Assembly (NCBI RefSeq): GCF_003056305.1
Contig: NZ_PYVX01000001.1
Location: forward strand, 496,001-560,000
DNA length: 64,000 bases
Direction of reading: 5' to 3'
DNA from: Halomonas denitrificans
GTDB taxonomy: Bacteria; Pseudomonadota; Gammaproteobacteria; Pseudomonadales; Halomonadaceae
How positions within the stretch are numbered: the stretch's first letter is position 1; every line of letters begins with the position of its first letter. Positions 39,087 to 47,414 of the stretch are shown here, piece after piece. The notes under the pieces were generated by a model. It was not told where the DNA came from, made no database searches, and saw only the letters and a program-made list of their open reading frames with translations. The translations under genes and the position numbers were made by a program.

Positions 39087-39563
39087 ATGATCAGCGAGAC
39101 CGACAAGCAGCACCTCGAGCGCTGCGTGGAGCTGGCCGAGGAGGCCCTGGAGGCCGGCGACGAGCCCTTCGGCTCGGTGCTGGTGAGCGGCGACGGCGCG
39201 GTGCTGGTCGAGGACCACAACCACGTGGCCGGCGGCGATGCCACCCAGCATCCGGAGTTCTTCCTGGCCCGCTGGGCCGCGGAGAACCTGCCGCCCGAGG
39301 AGCGCGCCCGGGCCACCGTCTACACCTCGGGCGAGCACTGCCCGATGTGCGCGGCCGCCCACGGCTGGGTGGGGCTGGGGCGCATCGTCTACGCCAGCTC
39401 CTCCGAGCAGCTCGGCGGCTGGCTCAAGGAGATGGGCGTCGCCCCGCCGCCCGTGAACACCCTGCCGATCCAGGAGATCGTGCCGAGCGCGACGGTCGAG
39501 GGGCCGGTGCCGGAGCTCGCCGAGCGGGTCCACGCCCTGCATCGCCGCCTGCACGGGGTCTGA
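39087..39563 (+). CDS. Nucleoside/cytosine deaminase-like protein
   Basis: 158 aa with a strong AAAGGAGG ribosome site. Cytidine-deaminase fold: zinc His and catalytic Glu in QHPEFF (HPE instead of the common HAE), and the two zinc cysteines in HCPMC (usual PCxxC). This family includes guanine deaminase GuaD and tRNA adenosine deaminases; the length and the absence of the TadA signature favour a free base or nucleoside substrate. Monocistronic, just after the low-GC island. Confidence 0.82.
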   Translation: MISETDKQHLERCVELAEEALEAGDEPFGSVLVSGDGAVLVEDHNHVAGGDATQHPEFFLARWAAENLPPEERARATVYTSGEHCPMCAAAHGWVGLGRIVYASSSEQLGGWLKEMGVAPPPVNTLPIQEIVPSATVEGPVPELAERVHALHRRLHGV

Positions 39564-39575
39564 GCCACTGCCCCA

Positions 39576-39625
39576 CCCCGGCGCCGCGCCGCGTTGAGCA
39601 AAGTGTCGTGGCTCAGGCGCCGGGG
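39576..39625. terminator. Bulged hairpin between convergent genes, possible terminator
   Basis: CCCCGGCGCC (39576-39585) pairs with GGCGCCGGGG (39616-39625), and inside it TGAGC pairs with GCTCA with a one-sided bulge. No T-run follows. It lies between the deaminase stop and the stop at 39627. Confidence 0.35.
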
Positions 39626-39626
39626 A

Positions 39627-40811
39627 TCAGACGTCAGACCCCGCCGTGAGGCCGAGCCGATCGAGGATGCGATAGGCCTCGGGACGCGCTTCGCCGGCTG
39701 CCGGTTCGCTTTCCCCGGCAGGCGCCTCCAGCCCCGCCGCCAGTCGCTCGGCGGCGGCCGACACGGTGAGACCGAGCGCACCCGCGGTGTCGCGGCGGGC
39801 CTCCGCGATGCCCTCAAACAGCCGGGCCTCGAGGGCCGGGCGCTCACGCGCCTCCTGCAGTTTCAGCAGGGCGAACTCGCCGCCGACGAGCCCGGCGAGC
39901 CCCGCGGCGGTGGTCGCCGCGCCGACCATCAGGGCGCCGGGGCCTGCGGGCGCCGTCACCGCCGCCGCCGCCCCGCCACTGGCCAGCGAGCGCGCGGCCC
40001 CGGCGCCCAGTCGCGTCGCCAGCGCGCGCAGCGCCACCCGACCGCCCTGCCCCACGGCCCCTGCCGCCAGCCTGCGCGCCAGGGGCCGCCCGACCATCAG
40101 CCCGATGCCGCTGCCGCCCAGCGCGGCCGCCTGCCAGCGGCGGGCGTCCAGCGTGGTCAGCAGCGCCTCGTCCATCCGGCCATCCAGATCAATGGTTGGT
40201 GGCGCCACCACCGGCGTCTTCGCGCCAGAAACACTTCGCGGGGCGTAGCGTTCGAGCAGCGTGGCACTCATCGCCTCCATCAGCGCCTGTTGCTCGCGGG
40301 CGAGCCGCGCCGCATGCGCCGCCTGGAGGTCGACCAGGGCCGCCTCGATGCGACTCGCCTCGATCAGCCGCCGCTGGCGCTGGGTCTCGAGCCAGGCGGC
40401 CTGGTCGCCCGCCAGCCCCATCGCCAGTCGCAGGTAGCTGCCGCCCAGGGAGAAGTACCAGTCGAGATAGCCCGGCACCGCCGCCTCGAGCGGCGCGAAG
40501 GCCTGCGCCAGGCGGGCCTCGGTCCAGGGCGCCATGCGGGCGGCCAGCGTCGCCTCGGCCTCGGCGGCGAGCCTCTCGAGATCGCGGGAGAAGGCGGCAT
40601 GGGCCTCGGCCTCCAGGGTCAGCGACTCGCCCGCGACGATTACCCGGTAGAGCGGCGCCTGGCTGCGCGTCTCGAGAACGCGATGGCCGGCCTCGAGCGC
40701 CGCCAGCAGCAGGAGCACCACCAGGGCCGAGAGCGCCCAGCCGCGCCAGCGGGAGGCGCGCGTCGGGGTGCGTTCGGCCGACGGGGTCACGGCCTCGCCG
40801 CTCACGCTCAC
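39627..40811 (-). CDS. Membrane-anchored protein of unknown function
   Basis: 394 aa from a GTG that overlaps the TGA of the upstream gene (GTGA). One membrane helix at about 18-38, a long Ala/Glu/Arg-rich helical region, then a Gly/Ala-rich hydrophobic stretch (about 230-310) that could be one or two further helices. The open frame extends far upstream but overlaps the next gene and is rejected. No family recognised. Third gene of a three-gene overlapping unit led by an HTH-GST fusion. Confidence 0.62.
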   Translation of the reverse strand: MSVSGEAVTPSAERTPTRASRWRGWALSALVVLLLLAALEAGHRVLETRSQAPLYRVIVAGESLTLEAEAHAAFSRDLERLAAEAEATLAARMAPWTEARLAQAFAPLEAAVPGYLDWYFSLGGSYLRLAMGLAGDQAAWLETQRQRRLIEASRIEAALVDLQAAHAARLAREQQALMEAMSATLLERYAPRSVSGAKTPVVAPPTIDLDGRMDEALLTTLDARRWQAAALGGSGIGLMVGRPLARRLAAGAVGQGGRVALRALATRLGAGAARSLASGGAAAAVTAPAGPGALMVGAATTAAGLAGLVGGEFALLKLQEARERPALEARLFEGIAEARRDTAGALGLTVSAAAERLAAGLEAPAGESEPAAGEARPEAYRILDRLGLTAGSDV

Positions 40812-41656
40812 GGTCGCGTCTCCCGATCGGTGGCCGGCGCCGGCTCGTCCGACGCCCCCCTGCGGGGCGAGCGGCCCTCGCGGCGCAGCGCCTCGGCGCC
40901 CACCAGCAGGCGAACGTAGGCCCAGGCGACGGCGCCCTGTGTAAGCAGCAGCACCAGCCAGCCCAGCACCGCCACCGGCGTGGCGAGGTGCAAGCGCTCC
41001 ACGGCGTTCTGCATGGCCCACTGGCGGGTGAGCTCGGCGCTGGCGGCCAGCCGCTCGAAGAGGCCGAGCAGCCTGCCGCCCTCGCCGGCCGCCAGGTGGC
41101 GGGTGATTGCCTCCTCCCAGCCGAGCCCGACCAGCCACGGCTGGGGCAGCCAGAGCGCCGCCAGCACCATCGCCAGGGCCAGCAGCGCGGCGATGGGCGC
41201 CACCAGCAGGCGACGGGTCACCGCCGGCAGGTGCTCGGCCACGACATGGCGCGATAGCCGGCGCCGCAGCCGGTGCCTGGCCAGCACCAGCGCGGGCAGC
41301 GCGGCCAGCAGCAGCGGCCACTCCGCCAGGGAGAGCAGGCGCAGGTCGACCAGCAGCACCAGGGCGAGCAGCGCGCCGACGAGCTGGTGGCGCAGCACCA
41401 TCAGCGCCCCGCCCTCGAGCCAGCGCCGCCAGGGGGAGTCGTCGCGCAGGTACTGGCCGAGCCAGGCCCGCCGCCGCAGCCGGGCGGCCTCGAGGCTGCC
41501 GGCCACGATCAGCTGGGTGGCCACCACCCAGACCGGCAGGAAGAGCGCGCCGGCCCAGTCGTCGCTCGAGAACGACCAGACCAGCAGCACCAGCGCCGCC
41601 AGGGCCAGGTGGCCGTGGCGGCGCAGCGGCCCGCTGATCGTCCCGCGCCCCGCCAT
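40808..41656 (-). CDS. Polytopic membrane protein of unknown function
   Basis: 282 aa with six or so hydrophobic segments (about 15-30, 37-55, 92-125, 148-172, 230-250) and basic loops; the last 30 residues are charged and disordered. Its ATG overlaps the TGA of the HTH-GST gene, and its TGA overlaps the GTG of the next gene, so translation of all three is coupled. I do not recognise the family. Could be a channel or transporter-like partner; no motif supports a choice. Confidence 0.65.
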   Translation of the reverse strand: MAGRGTISGPLRRHGHLALAALVLLVWSFSSDDWAGALFLPVWVVATQLIVAGSLEAARLRRRAWLGQYLRDDSPWRRWLEGGALMVLRHQLVGALLALVLLVDLRLLSLAEWPLLLAALPALVLARHRLRRRLSRHVVAEHLPAVTRRLLVAPIAALLALAMVLAALWLPQPWLVGLGWEEAITRHLAAGEGGRLLGLFERLAASAELTRQWAMQNAVERLHLATPVAVLGWLVLLLTQGAVAWAYVRLLVGAEALRREGRSPRRGASDEPAPATDRETRP

Positions 41657-42510
41657 CAGGCCAGCGGCGAGAGGGCCTGCTCGACGAACGCCTCGCAGCG
41701 GGCGCGCGCCGGCCGGTCCCTCAGGCCCGCCCAGTAGGCCTCGAACTCGGGCCGCCGCGGCACGGTGCCGAAGTGCATGCCCCAGCCGAGGTGAGAACCA
41801 ACGTAGACGTCCGCCGCGCTGAAGCGATCGCCGGCGATGTAGCGACGCCCGGCGACCGCGGCGGAGAGGGTGTCGAGCACCGACCAGACGTCGCCGCAGC
41901 CGAGCTGCACCTGCTGCTCGGGCGTGGGCTGCACGCCCAGCAGGCCGAGCCCCAGGGCGGCCTCCAGCGGCCCGGCGGCAAAGAACAGCCAGCGGTAGTA
42001 GTCGGCCCGCTCGGCGGGCGGCGGCGCCAGCCCGGCCTCGGGAAAGGCATCGGCAAGGTAGGCGCAGATCGCGGCGGCCTCGGTGACCACCGCGTCGCCG
42101 TGGCGGATCGCCGGCACCTTGCCCATGGGGTTGAGCGCCAGGTAGTCGGGCGACTTCATCGTGGTGCCGTAGTCGAGCACCACGGTGCGGTAGGAGACCC
42201 CGAGCTCCTCGAGCATCCAGTGGACGATGCCGCCCCGGGAGAGCGGATTGGTGTAGAAGATCAGCTCACCCGACGCCCGCGGGGCAGGGTCGGCCAGTGA
42301 CGCAGGAGGCAGCGCGATGTCGGGCGGCAGCACATAGCCCTGGCCAGCCTCGTTGACGACCTCGACCCCCACCGCCCGCAGCGTGGCGATGTCCTGATAA
42401 AGGGTCCTCAGGGTGATGCCCAACAGCTCGGCAAGCTCGGGTCCGCCGATCGGGTCCGTGCGGTGGCGCAACACCCGGATCAGGGCTTGCAGGCGGATCG
42501 TGCGGGACAT
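41656..42510 (-). CDS. HTH-glutathione S-transferase fusion protein
   Basis: 284 aa from MSRTIRLQ. Residues 1-62 are a DeoR/YafY-type helix-turn-helix with wing (TDPIGGPELAELLGITLRTLYQDIATL, then GYVLPP). Residues 82-160 are a GST N-terminal thioredoxin fold (ELIFYTNPLSRGGIVHWML; NPMGKVPAI; cis-Pro; TEAAAICAYLAD) and about 170-284 the all-helical GST C-domain. In YafY proteins the HTH is followed by a WYL ligand domain; here a GST takes its place. It is a plausible thiol- or electrophile-sensing regulator. First gene of a unit with two membrane proteins. Confidence 0.85.
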   Translation of the reverse strand: MSRTIRLQALIRVLRHRTDPIGGPELAELLGITLRTLYQDIATLRAVGVEVVNEAGQGYVLPPDIALPPASLADPAPRASGELIFYTNPLSRGGIVHWMLEELGVSYRTVVLDYGTTMKSPDYLALNPMGKVPAIRHGDAVVTEAAAICAYLADAFPEAGLAPPPAERADYYRWLFFAAGPLEAALGLGLLGVQPTPEQQVQLGCGDVWSVLDTLSAAVAGRRYIAGDRFSAADVYVGSHLGWGMHFGTVPRRPEFEAYWAGLRDRPARARCEAFVEQALSPLA

Positions 42511-42777
42511 GGCTGGCTCCTTGCGTGCCTGGCACGCGTCGCTCTCGTTTGACGGCGGGGCATCTTGCCGTCGCCGGTCGTTCGGGTGGATTCTGGTCTG
42601 CCATGCGCCTCGCGGCAACGGCCACACAGTAGTGAGTGTGGCGCCATCATGCCTTCACCAGGAGGGCCAGCGCCAGATGCCCCGGTCCAGAAAGCGCAGG
42701 CCCTCGGGGTTGCACTAGAATGCCGGGAGGCGAAGGGCACGGGGCCCCGCGCCGGGCCGGTTTCCCGAGGGGGCGCC

Positions 42778-43350
42778 ATGAACATGCGACGTGCACTGTG
42801 GGTCTTCTCGACCACGCTCATCCTCGTCGGCTGTGCCGCCAGCCCCTACGGCACCCCGCCGGATACCTCGGATCCGTGGGAACTGGTCCATTCCGCAAGG
42901 GCCTGGCTGGAGAAGGGTCGACCCCGGGGCGCCCTCCCCAGTCTTCATCAGGCACAACGAGAGCTGGAAGGTCTCGATCCAGAGGAACGTGAATACCGAC
43001 ACCTCGAGGCGGCGATCTTGAACGAGTACGGGCGGGTCTATGAGATGACCAGCAACCTGGACGAGGCGGAGCTGGCCCTGCGGGAAGCCGGCAGGATCAG
43101 TGACACGATTCCCGAGATCCGCCCTTTGGCGTTCGACATCCACTACAACCTGTCCACGGTGCTCGAGCGTCAGGAGAGGCCCGGGGAGAGCTGCGCGTCT
43201 CTGCGTCGGGCCCATGCCACGATCATCGATCTGGGCGAGAACCCGTCACCGCCACCAGAGGGCTATGGTGGCCATCGCCAGGCGTTCATCGACCAGACCG
43301 TGATGCCCAGGATCGAGGCGCGCGCAGACCGCATCGACTGTCGGCTCTGA
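42778..43350 (+). CDS. Lipoprotein with TPR-like repeats
   Basis: 190 aa with a lipoprotein signal peptide ending in LVGC (lipid on Cys about 19). The mature part is helical, with Ala/Leu/Glu patterns typical of TPR repeats (SARAWLEKGRPRGALPSLHQAQ; NEYGRVYEMTSNLDEAELAL; SCASLRRAHATI). Such proteins act as scaffolds in the outer membrane. Partner unknown. Convergent to the zinc metallopeptidase. Confidence 0.72.
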   Translation: MNMRRALWVFSTTLILVGCAASPYGTPPDTSDPWELVHSARAWLEKGRPRGALPSLHQAQRELEGLDPEEREYRHLEAAILNEYGRVYEMTSNLDEAELALREAGRISDTIPEIRPLAFDIHYNLSTVLERQERPGESCASLRRAHATIIDLGENPSPPPEGYGGHRQAFIDQTVMPRIEARADRIDCRL

Positions 43351-43400
43351 AGAAACGGCGGGCCAGGACACCGTGTCATGTGCCGGGTCCTGGGCCCGAC

Positions 43401-44366
43401 TCACCGCCCCTGGGCACCTCGACGCAGCCAGTCATGCACGAAGACCAGCTTGCGGCGGGCGATGTCCGACAACACGAAGGGGTAGAGATCGGAGAGTCCC
43501 ATGGAGCGGTTGACGTGGTTGACCCCCGCCACCAGCGTGGCCGCGACATGGATCAGACGCTCGGCGTCTGGCTCCACGTAGGGATCCCAGGAGGCGTTCG
43601 GCAGTTCCGGCGAGGAGAGGCCCGCCGCGACGAAGCTGTCGGTGATATCGGTCAGGTGCAACAGGTGGGCGGCGGTCTCGGCCCAGTCCTCATGGGGATG
43701 CGCGGAGGCATAGGAGGTCAGGAAGCTCATCCGCCAGCCCGGCAGCGGGCCGTTATGGTAATGGCGCTGGAGCGCGGCGGGATAATCCGCCCGCTCATCG
43801 CCGAACATCTCCCGGAAGGCCGCCAGGAAATCCTCCCGCAGGCTGAGACGCCACCAGAGCATATGCGCGATCTCATGACGCATGTGGCCGATCATGGTGC
43901 GGTAGGGCTCTTCCAGGGCCTCTCGACGGGTGATGCTCAGGACCGGGTCTGCCTCGGCCACGCTGATCGTCACCACACCCCCGACGTGGCCCATGGGCAC
44001 CGGCGTCGGGCCCTCGGCCAGCATGTGAAACACGGGGCGAGCGCCGGGATCCTCGGGGCGGAACCAGTGCCAGCGGCCAAGGTTGTCGAGCACCCAGCGC
44101 TTGGCCGCCTCGGTCTGCGCCCAGTTGGGCATGGCATTGGGAAGGGAGGGATCCGGTGCCAGCGCGGTCATCGCACAGGACCGGCAGAAGGCGCCCTGCT
44201 CGGGGGCGATCCAGTTGCAGCCGATCACCTCGCGGTTGGCACAGAAGGGCGGCATGGGCAGGAAGGTCCTGGCCTGCGGGTCATAGGCCACGGGCGTCCC
44301 GTCGGCGGTGGCCAGGTTGTCGAACCAGATGGATCCGGCACCGACCGGGTTGGCAAAGACACGCAT
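43401..44366 (-). CDS. Putative zinc metallopeptidase
   Basis: 321 aa from MRVFANPVG. The zincin motif HEIAH is at 164-168 with a downstream acidic ligand candidate in HPHEDWAE (about 224-229). Related proteins start with two CxxC zinc-ribbon knuckles; here the first knuckle is missing (FANPVGAG) while Cys42, Cys50, Cys61 and Cys64 remain. No signal peptide, so cytoplasmic. Function in the family is not established. Confidence 0.75.
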   Translation of the reverse strand: MRVFANPVGAGSIWFDNLATADGTPVAYDPQARTFLPMPPFCANREVIGCNWIAPEQGAFCRSCAMTALAPDPSLPNAMPNWAQTEAAKRWVLDNLGRWHWFRPEDPGARPVFHMLAEGPTPVPMGHVGGVVTISVAEADPVLSITRREALEEPYRTMIGHMRHEIAHMLWWRLSLREDFLAAFREMFGDERADYPAALQRHYHNGPLPGWRMSFLTSYASAHPHEDWAETAAHLLHLTDITDSFVAAGLSSPELPNASWDPYVEPDAERLIHVAATLVAGVNHVNRSMGLSDLYPFVLSDIARRKLVFVHDWLRRGAQGR

Positions 44367-44494
44367 GAGGCAGGGGCTCCGTGGGCACGACGGGCCAGGT
44401 GGCACGACGCAATGCCATTCCATCCTGCTCCTTACGGGGTCCCCGATCAACCGTCCGGAGGGTGACGCCCGGCAGGACCCGAAAACGCCGCCTG

Positions 44495-44536
44495 GGAGGT
44501 GACGAGGGACGGCGGGGGCCCTCCCTCGTCACCTCC
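44495..44536 (-). terminator. Perfect 15-bp inverted repeat after the acyl-CoA dehydrogenase gene
   Basis: 44495-44509 pairs exactly with 44522-44536 around 12 nt. It lies 52 nt after the stop (44589) on the minus strand. A TTTT follows only about 10 nt later, so it may be a terminator or a 3' stabilising hairpin. Confidence 0.5.
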
Positions 44537-44588
44537 ATAGTCGGCTTCGTAGCGAGAGCGTGCCCGCCGGTCGGTCATGCCGAGGGCA

Positions 44589-46400
44589 TCAGATCTCGAA
44601 GCCCAGGCCGAAGTCCTCGGCGCCGATCGCCATCAGCGTCTCGCCCCCCGCCTCGATGGCGGCCTTGTGGGCGCGGGTACGCGGCAGCAGGCGCTGGTAG
44701 TAGAAGCGCGCGGTATCGAGCTTGGCGCGGTAGAAGGCGGCCTCGTCCCCGCCCTCGGCCAGGGCGGCGCGGGCCTGCCGGGCGGCCCGGGCGAAGAGGT
44801 AGGCCAGGGTCACGTAGCCCGCGTACATCAGGTAGTCGACGCTGGCCGCGCCGACCTCCTCGCGGTCGCTCATGGCCTTCATGCCCACGCCCATCGTCAG
44901 CTCGCCCCACTCCCGGTTCAGCTTGGCCAGCGGGCGCACGAACTCGGCGAGCTCGGCGTTGCCCTCCTCGGCCTGGCAGAACTGGTGGATCTCCTTGGTG
45001 AAGACCTTGAGGGTCTCGCCCTGGCTCATCAGCACCTTGCGGCCGAGCAGGTCGAGGGCCTGGATGCCGGTGGTGCCCTCGTAGAGGCGGGTGATGCGCG
45101 CGTCGCGCACCAGCTGCTCCATGCCCCACTCCTGGATGAAGCCGTGGCCGCCGAAGACCTGCACCCCCTCGTTGGTGGCCTCGAAGCCGACCTCGGTGAG
45201 GAAGGCCTTGACGATGGGCGTCAGCAGGCCGAGCAGGGTCTCGGCGCGTTCCTTCTCCGCGGCGTCGGTTCCGTGCTCGACCAGGTCGATCATCTGCGCG
45301 GTATAGAGCACCAGCATCCGGCCGCCCTCGGCGAAGGCCTTCTGGGTCAGCAGCATGCGGCGAACGTCCGGGTGGACGATGATCGGGTCGGCGGGCTTCT
45401 CCGGGGCCTTGGGACCGGCCAGCGCACGCATCTGCAGGCGGTCGCGGGCGTAGGCCAGGGCGTTCTGGAAGCTCGCCTCGGTGAGGCCGAGCCCCTGGAT
45501 GCCCACGCCGATGCGCGCGGCGTTCATCATGGTGAACATGCAGGCCAGGCCCTTGTGGGGCGCGCCCACCAGGAAGCCGCGGGCGGCATCGAAGTTCATC
45601 ACGCAGGTGGCGTTGCCATGGATGCCCATCTTGTGCTCCAGCGAGCCGCAGGTGACGCCGTTGCGCTCCCCGGGGTTGCCGTCACCGTCGGGCAGGAACT
45701 TGGGCACCACGAACAGCGAGATGCCCTTGGAGCCCGCCGGGGCGTCCGGCAGCTTGGCCAGCACCAGGTGGACGATGTTCTCGGCCAGGTCGTGCTCGCC
45801 GGCGGAGATGAAGATCTTGGTGCCGGTGATCGCATGGCTGCCGTCGTCATGGGGCACGGCGCGGGTCTTGATCAGCCCCAGGTCGGTGCCGCAGTGGGGC
45901 TCAGTCAGGCACATGGTGCCGGTCCAGGTGCCCTCGACCAGCTTGGTCAGGTAGGTGGCCTTCTGCGCCTCGCTGCCGTGGTGGCGCAGGGCGTCGGCGG
46001 CGCCGTGGGAGAGCCCCGGGTACATGCCCCAGGCCAGGTTGGTGGCGCAGATCATCTCGTTGAGCGCCATGCCGAGGGAGGCCGGCAGGCCCTGGCCGCC
46101 GTGCTCCGCCTCGGCGGCGAGCCCCGGCCAGCCGCCCTCCACGTACTGGGCGTATGCCTGCTTGAAGCCCTTCGGCGCCTTCACCTCGCCGCCCTCCAGC
46201 CGGCAGCCCTCGCGGTCGCCGCTCTGGTTCAGCGGCAGCAGCACCTCGCGGGCGAAGCGCGCGCCCTCCTCCAGGATGGCGTCCACCACGTCGGGGGTGG
46301 CGTCCTCGCCGCCCGGCAGGCGCGCATAGTGGGCCGGGTAGTCGAGCATCTCGTCCATCACGAAGCGCAGGTCGCGCAGGGGGGCCTGGTAGTCGGGCAT
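44589..46400 (-). CDS. Acyl-CoA dehydrogenase, DmdC-like subfamily
   Basis: 603 aa, the length of the FadE5/DmdC (3-methylmercaptopropionyl-CoA dehydrogenase) subfamily with an extra C-terminal domain. Acyl-CoA dehydrogenase motifs: [13 protein letters not shown] and [14 protein letters not shown] for FAD, and [21 protein letters not shown] near the catalytic glutamate. The start is MPDYQAP; 30 upstream codons are not conserved-looking. First oxidation step of acyl-CoA breakdown. The substrate may be medium-chain acyl-CoA; DmdC activity is not proved. Own promoter with a PsrA-type box. Confidence 0.88.
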   Translation of the reverse strand: MPDYQAPLRDLRFVMDEMLDYPAHYARLPGGEDATPDVVDAILEEGARFAREVLLPLNQSGDREGCRLEGGEVKAPKGFKQAYAQYVEGGWPGLAAEAEHGGQGLPASLGMALNEMICATNLAWGMYPGLSHGAADALRHHGSEAQKATYLTKLVEGTWTGTMCLTEPHCGTDLGLIKTRAVPHDDGSHAITGTKIFISAGEHDLAENIVHLVLAKLPDAPAGSKGISLFVVPKFLPDGDGNPGERNGVTCGSLEHKMGIHGNATCVMNFDAARGFLVGAPHKGLACMFTMMNAARIGVGIQGLGLTEASFQNALAYARDRLQMRALAGPKAPEKPADPIIVHPDVRRMLLTQKAFAEGGRMLVLYTAQMIDLVEHGTDAAEKERAETLLGLLTPIVKAFLTEVGFEATNEGVQVFGGHGFIQEWGMEQLVRDARITRLYEGTTGIQALDLLGRKVLMSQGETLKVFTKEIHQFCQAEEGNAELAEFVRPLAKLNREWGELTMGVGMKAMSDREEVGAASVDYLMYAGYVTLAYLFARAARQARAALAEGGDEAAFYRAKLDTARFYYQRLLPRTRAHKAAIEAGGETLMAIGAEDFGLGFEI

Positions 46401-46444
46401 CTCGTCTCTCCTGGATATCGGGCGCAAGCAGCGGCGGCGACCGC

Positions 46445-46490
46445 TTTCAAACATGTGTTTGAAAATATCCATCCGCCACCCATGAGTCAA
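46445..46490 (-). promoter_or_regulatory. Acyl-CoA dehydrogenase promoter with PsrA-type operator
   Basis: On the minus strand -35 TTGACT (46490-46485), 17 nt, and -10 TATTTT (46467-46462). A perfect 9-bp palindrome (46445-46453 with 46456-46464), containing CAAAC-N4-GTTTG, overlaps the -10. That core fits the PsrA (TetR family, fatty-acid-responsive) site known in Pseudomonas. No psrA gene is in the window. Confidence 0.65.
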
Positions 46491-46552
46491 GCGTTCGTTT
46501 TAAAGCCCGCACACTGGAGGATGGCCGTATGCCATCGCCGGCCCCAAAGAGA

Positions 46553-46581
46553 ACACCCCCGCAGCCGGGCTGCGGGGGTGT
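46553..46581 (-). terminator. Terminator of the SDR-ligase transcript
   Basis: A 14-bp perfect stem (46553-46566 with 46568-46581) and on the minus strand a TTCTCTTT tail. It lies 50 nt after the stop at 46631. Confidence 0.75.
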
Positions 46582-46630
46582 GCCTCTTCACGCTTCGAGC
46601 CTGCGGTTCACGGCTTCCGGCGAAGCCGGA

Positions 46631-47398
46631 TCACTGCATGCGGATGCCGCCGTCCAGGCGGATCACCTCGCCGTTGAGCATGGGGTTGGTGACAATCTGC
46701 TCGGCCAGGCGGGCGAACTCCGCGGGCTTGCCGAGCCGCTTGGGGAAGGGCACGGCGGCGGCCAGGGCCTGGGCGGCCTCGTCGGGGATCTCGCTCATCA
46801 TCGGCGTCTCGAAGACCCCGGGGGCGATGGCCATCACCCGCACGCCGTGGCGCGAGAGCTCACGGGCCGCCGGCAGGCTCATGCCCACCACCCCGGCCTT
46901 GGAGGCGCTGTAGGCGCACTGCCCCACCTGGCCGTCGAAGGCGGCGACGGAGGCGGTGTTGATGATCACCCCGCGCTCGCCGTCCTCGCCGGGGGCGTTC
47001 TTCGCCATGGCGGCCGCGGCCAGGCGCATGACGTTGAAGGTGCCCACCAGGTTGATCTGGATCGTGCGGTTGTAGGCCTCGAGATCGGCGGGGTTGCCCT
47101 CGCGGTCGACCAGCTTGCCCACGCTCACCACACCGGCGCAGTGCACCACCCCGGCGAGGCCACGCCCCTCGGAGAGGGCCACGGCGGCGTCGACCGCCGC
47201 CTGGATGTCGTCGCCGGAGGTGACGTCGCCGCGCACCGCGCGGGCGGCCTCGCCCAGCGTCTCGGCATGGGCCTCGACCGCGTCGCTCAGGTCGCAGAGC
47301 ACCACCCGGCCGCCCCCGGCGACCAGGCGTTCGGCGGTGGCCGCGCCAAGCCCGGAGGCGGCGCCGGTGATCAGGAAGGTGTTGTCCTTCACGTTCAT
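46631..47398 (-). CDS. 3-hydroxyacyl-CoA dehydrogenase, short-chain (HSD10-like) type
   Basis: 255 aa [18 protein letters not shown] cofactor loop (11-25), NTASV, active-site YSASKAG (about 157-163) and the catalytic Ser before it. The closest resemblance is the type II 3-hydroxyacyl-CoA dehydrogenases that oxidise L-3-hydroxyacyl-CoA, including branched ones. Start chosen at [12 protein letters not shown]. Directly downstream of the acyl-CoA ligase on the same strand (16 nt). Confidence 0.85.
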   Translation of the reverse strand: MNVKDNTFLITGAASGLGAATAERLVAGGGRVVLCDLSDAVEAHAETLGEAARAVRGDVTSGDDIQAAVDAAVALSEGRGLAGVVHCAGVVSVGKLVDREGNPADLEAYNRTIQINLVGTFNVMRLAAAAMAKNAPGEDGERGVIINTASVAAFDGQVGQCAYSASKAGVVGMSLPAARELSRHGVRVMAIAPGVFETPMMSEIPDEAAQALAAAVPFPKRLGKPAEFARLAEQIVTNPMLNGEVIRLDGGIRMQ

Positions 47399-47414
47399 GC
47401 AGGGTTCCTCGATG

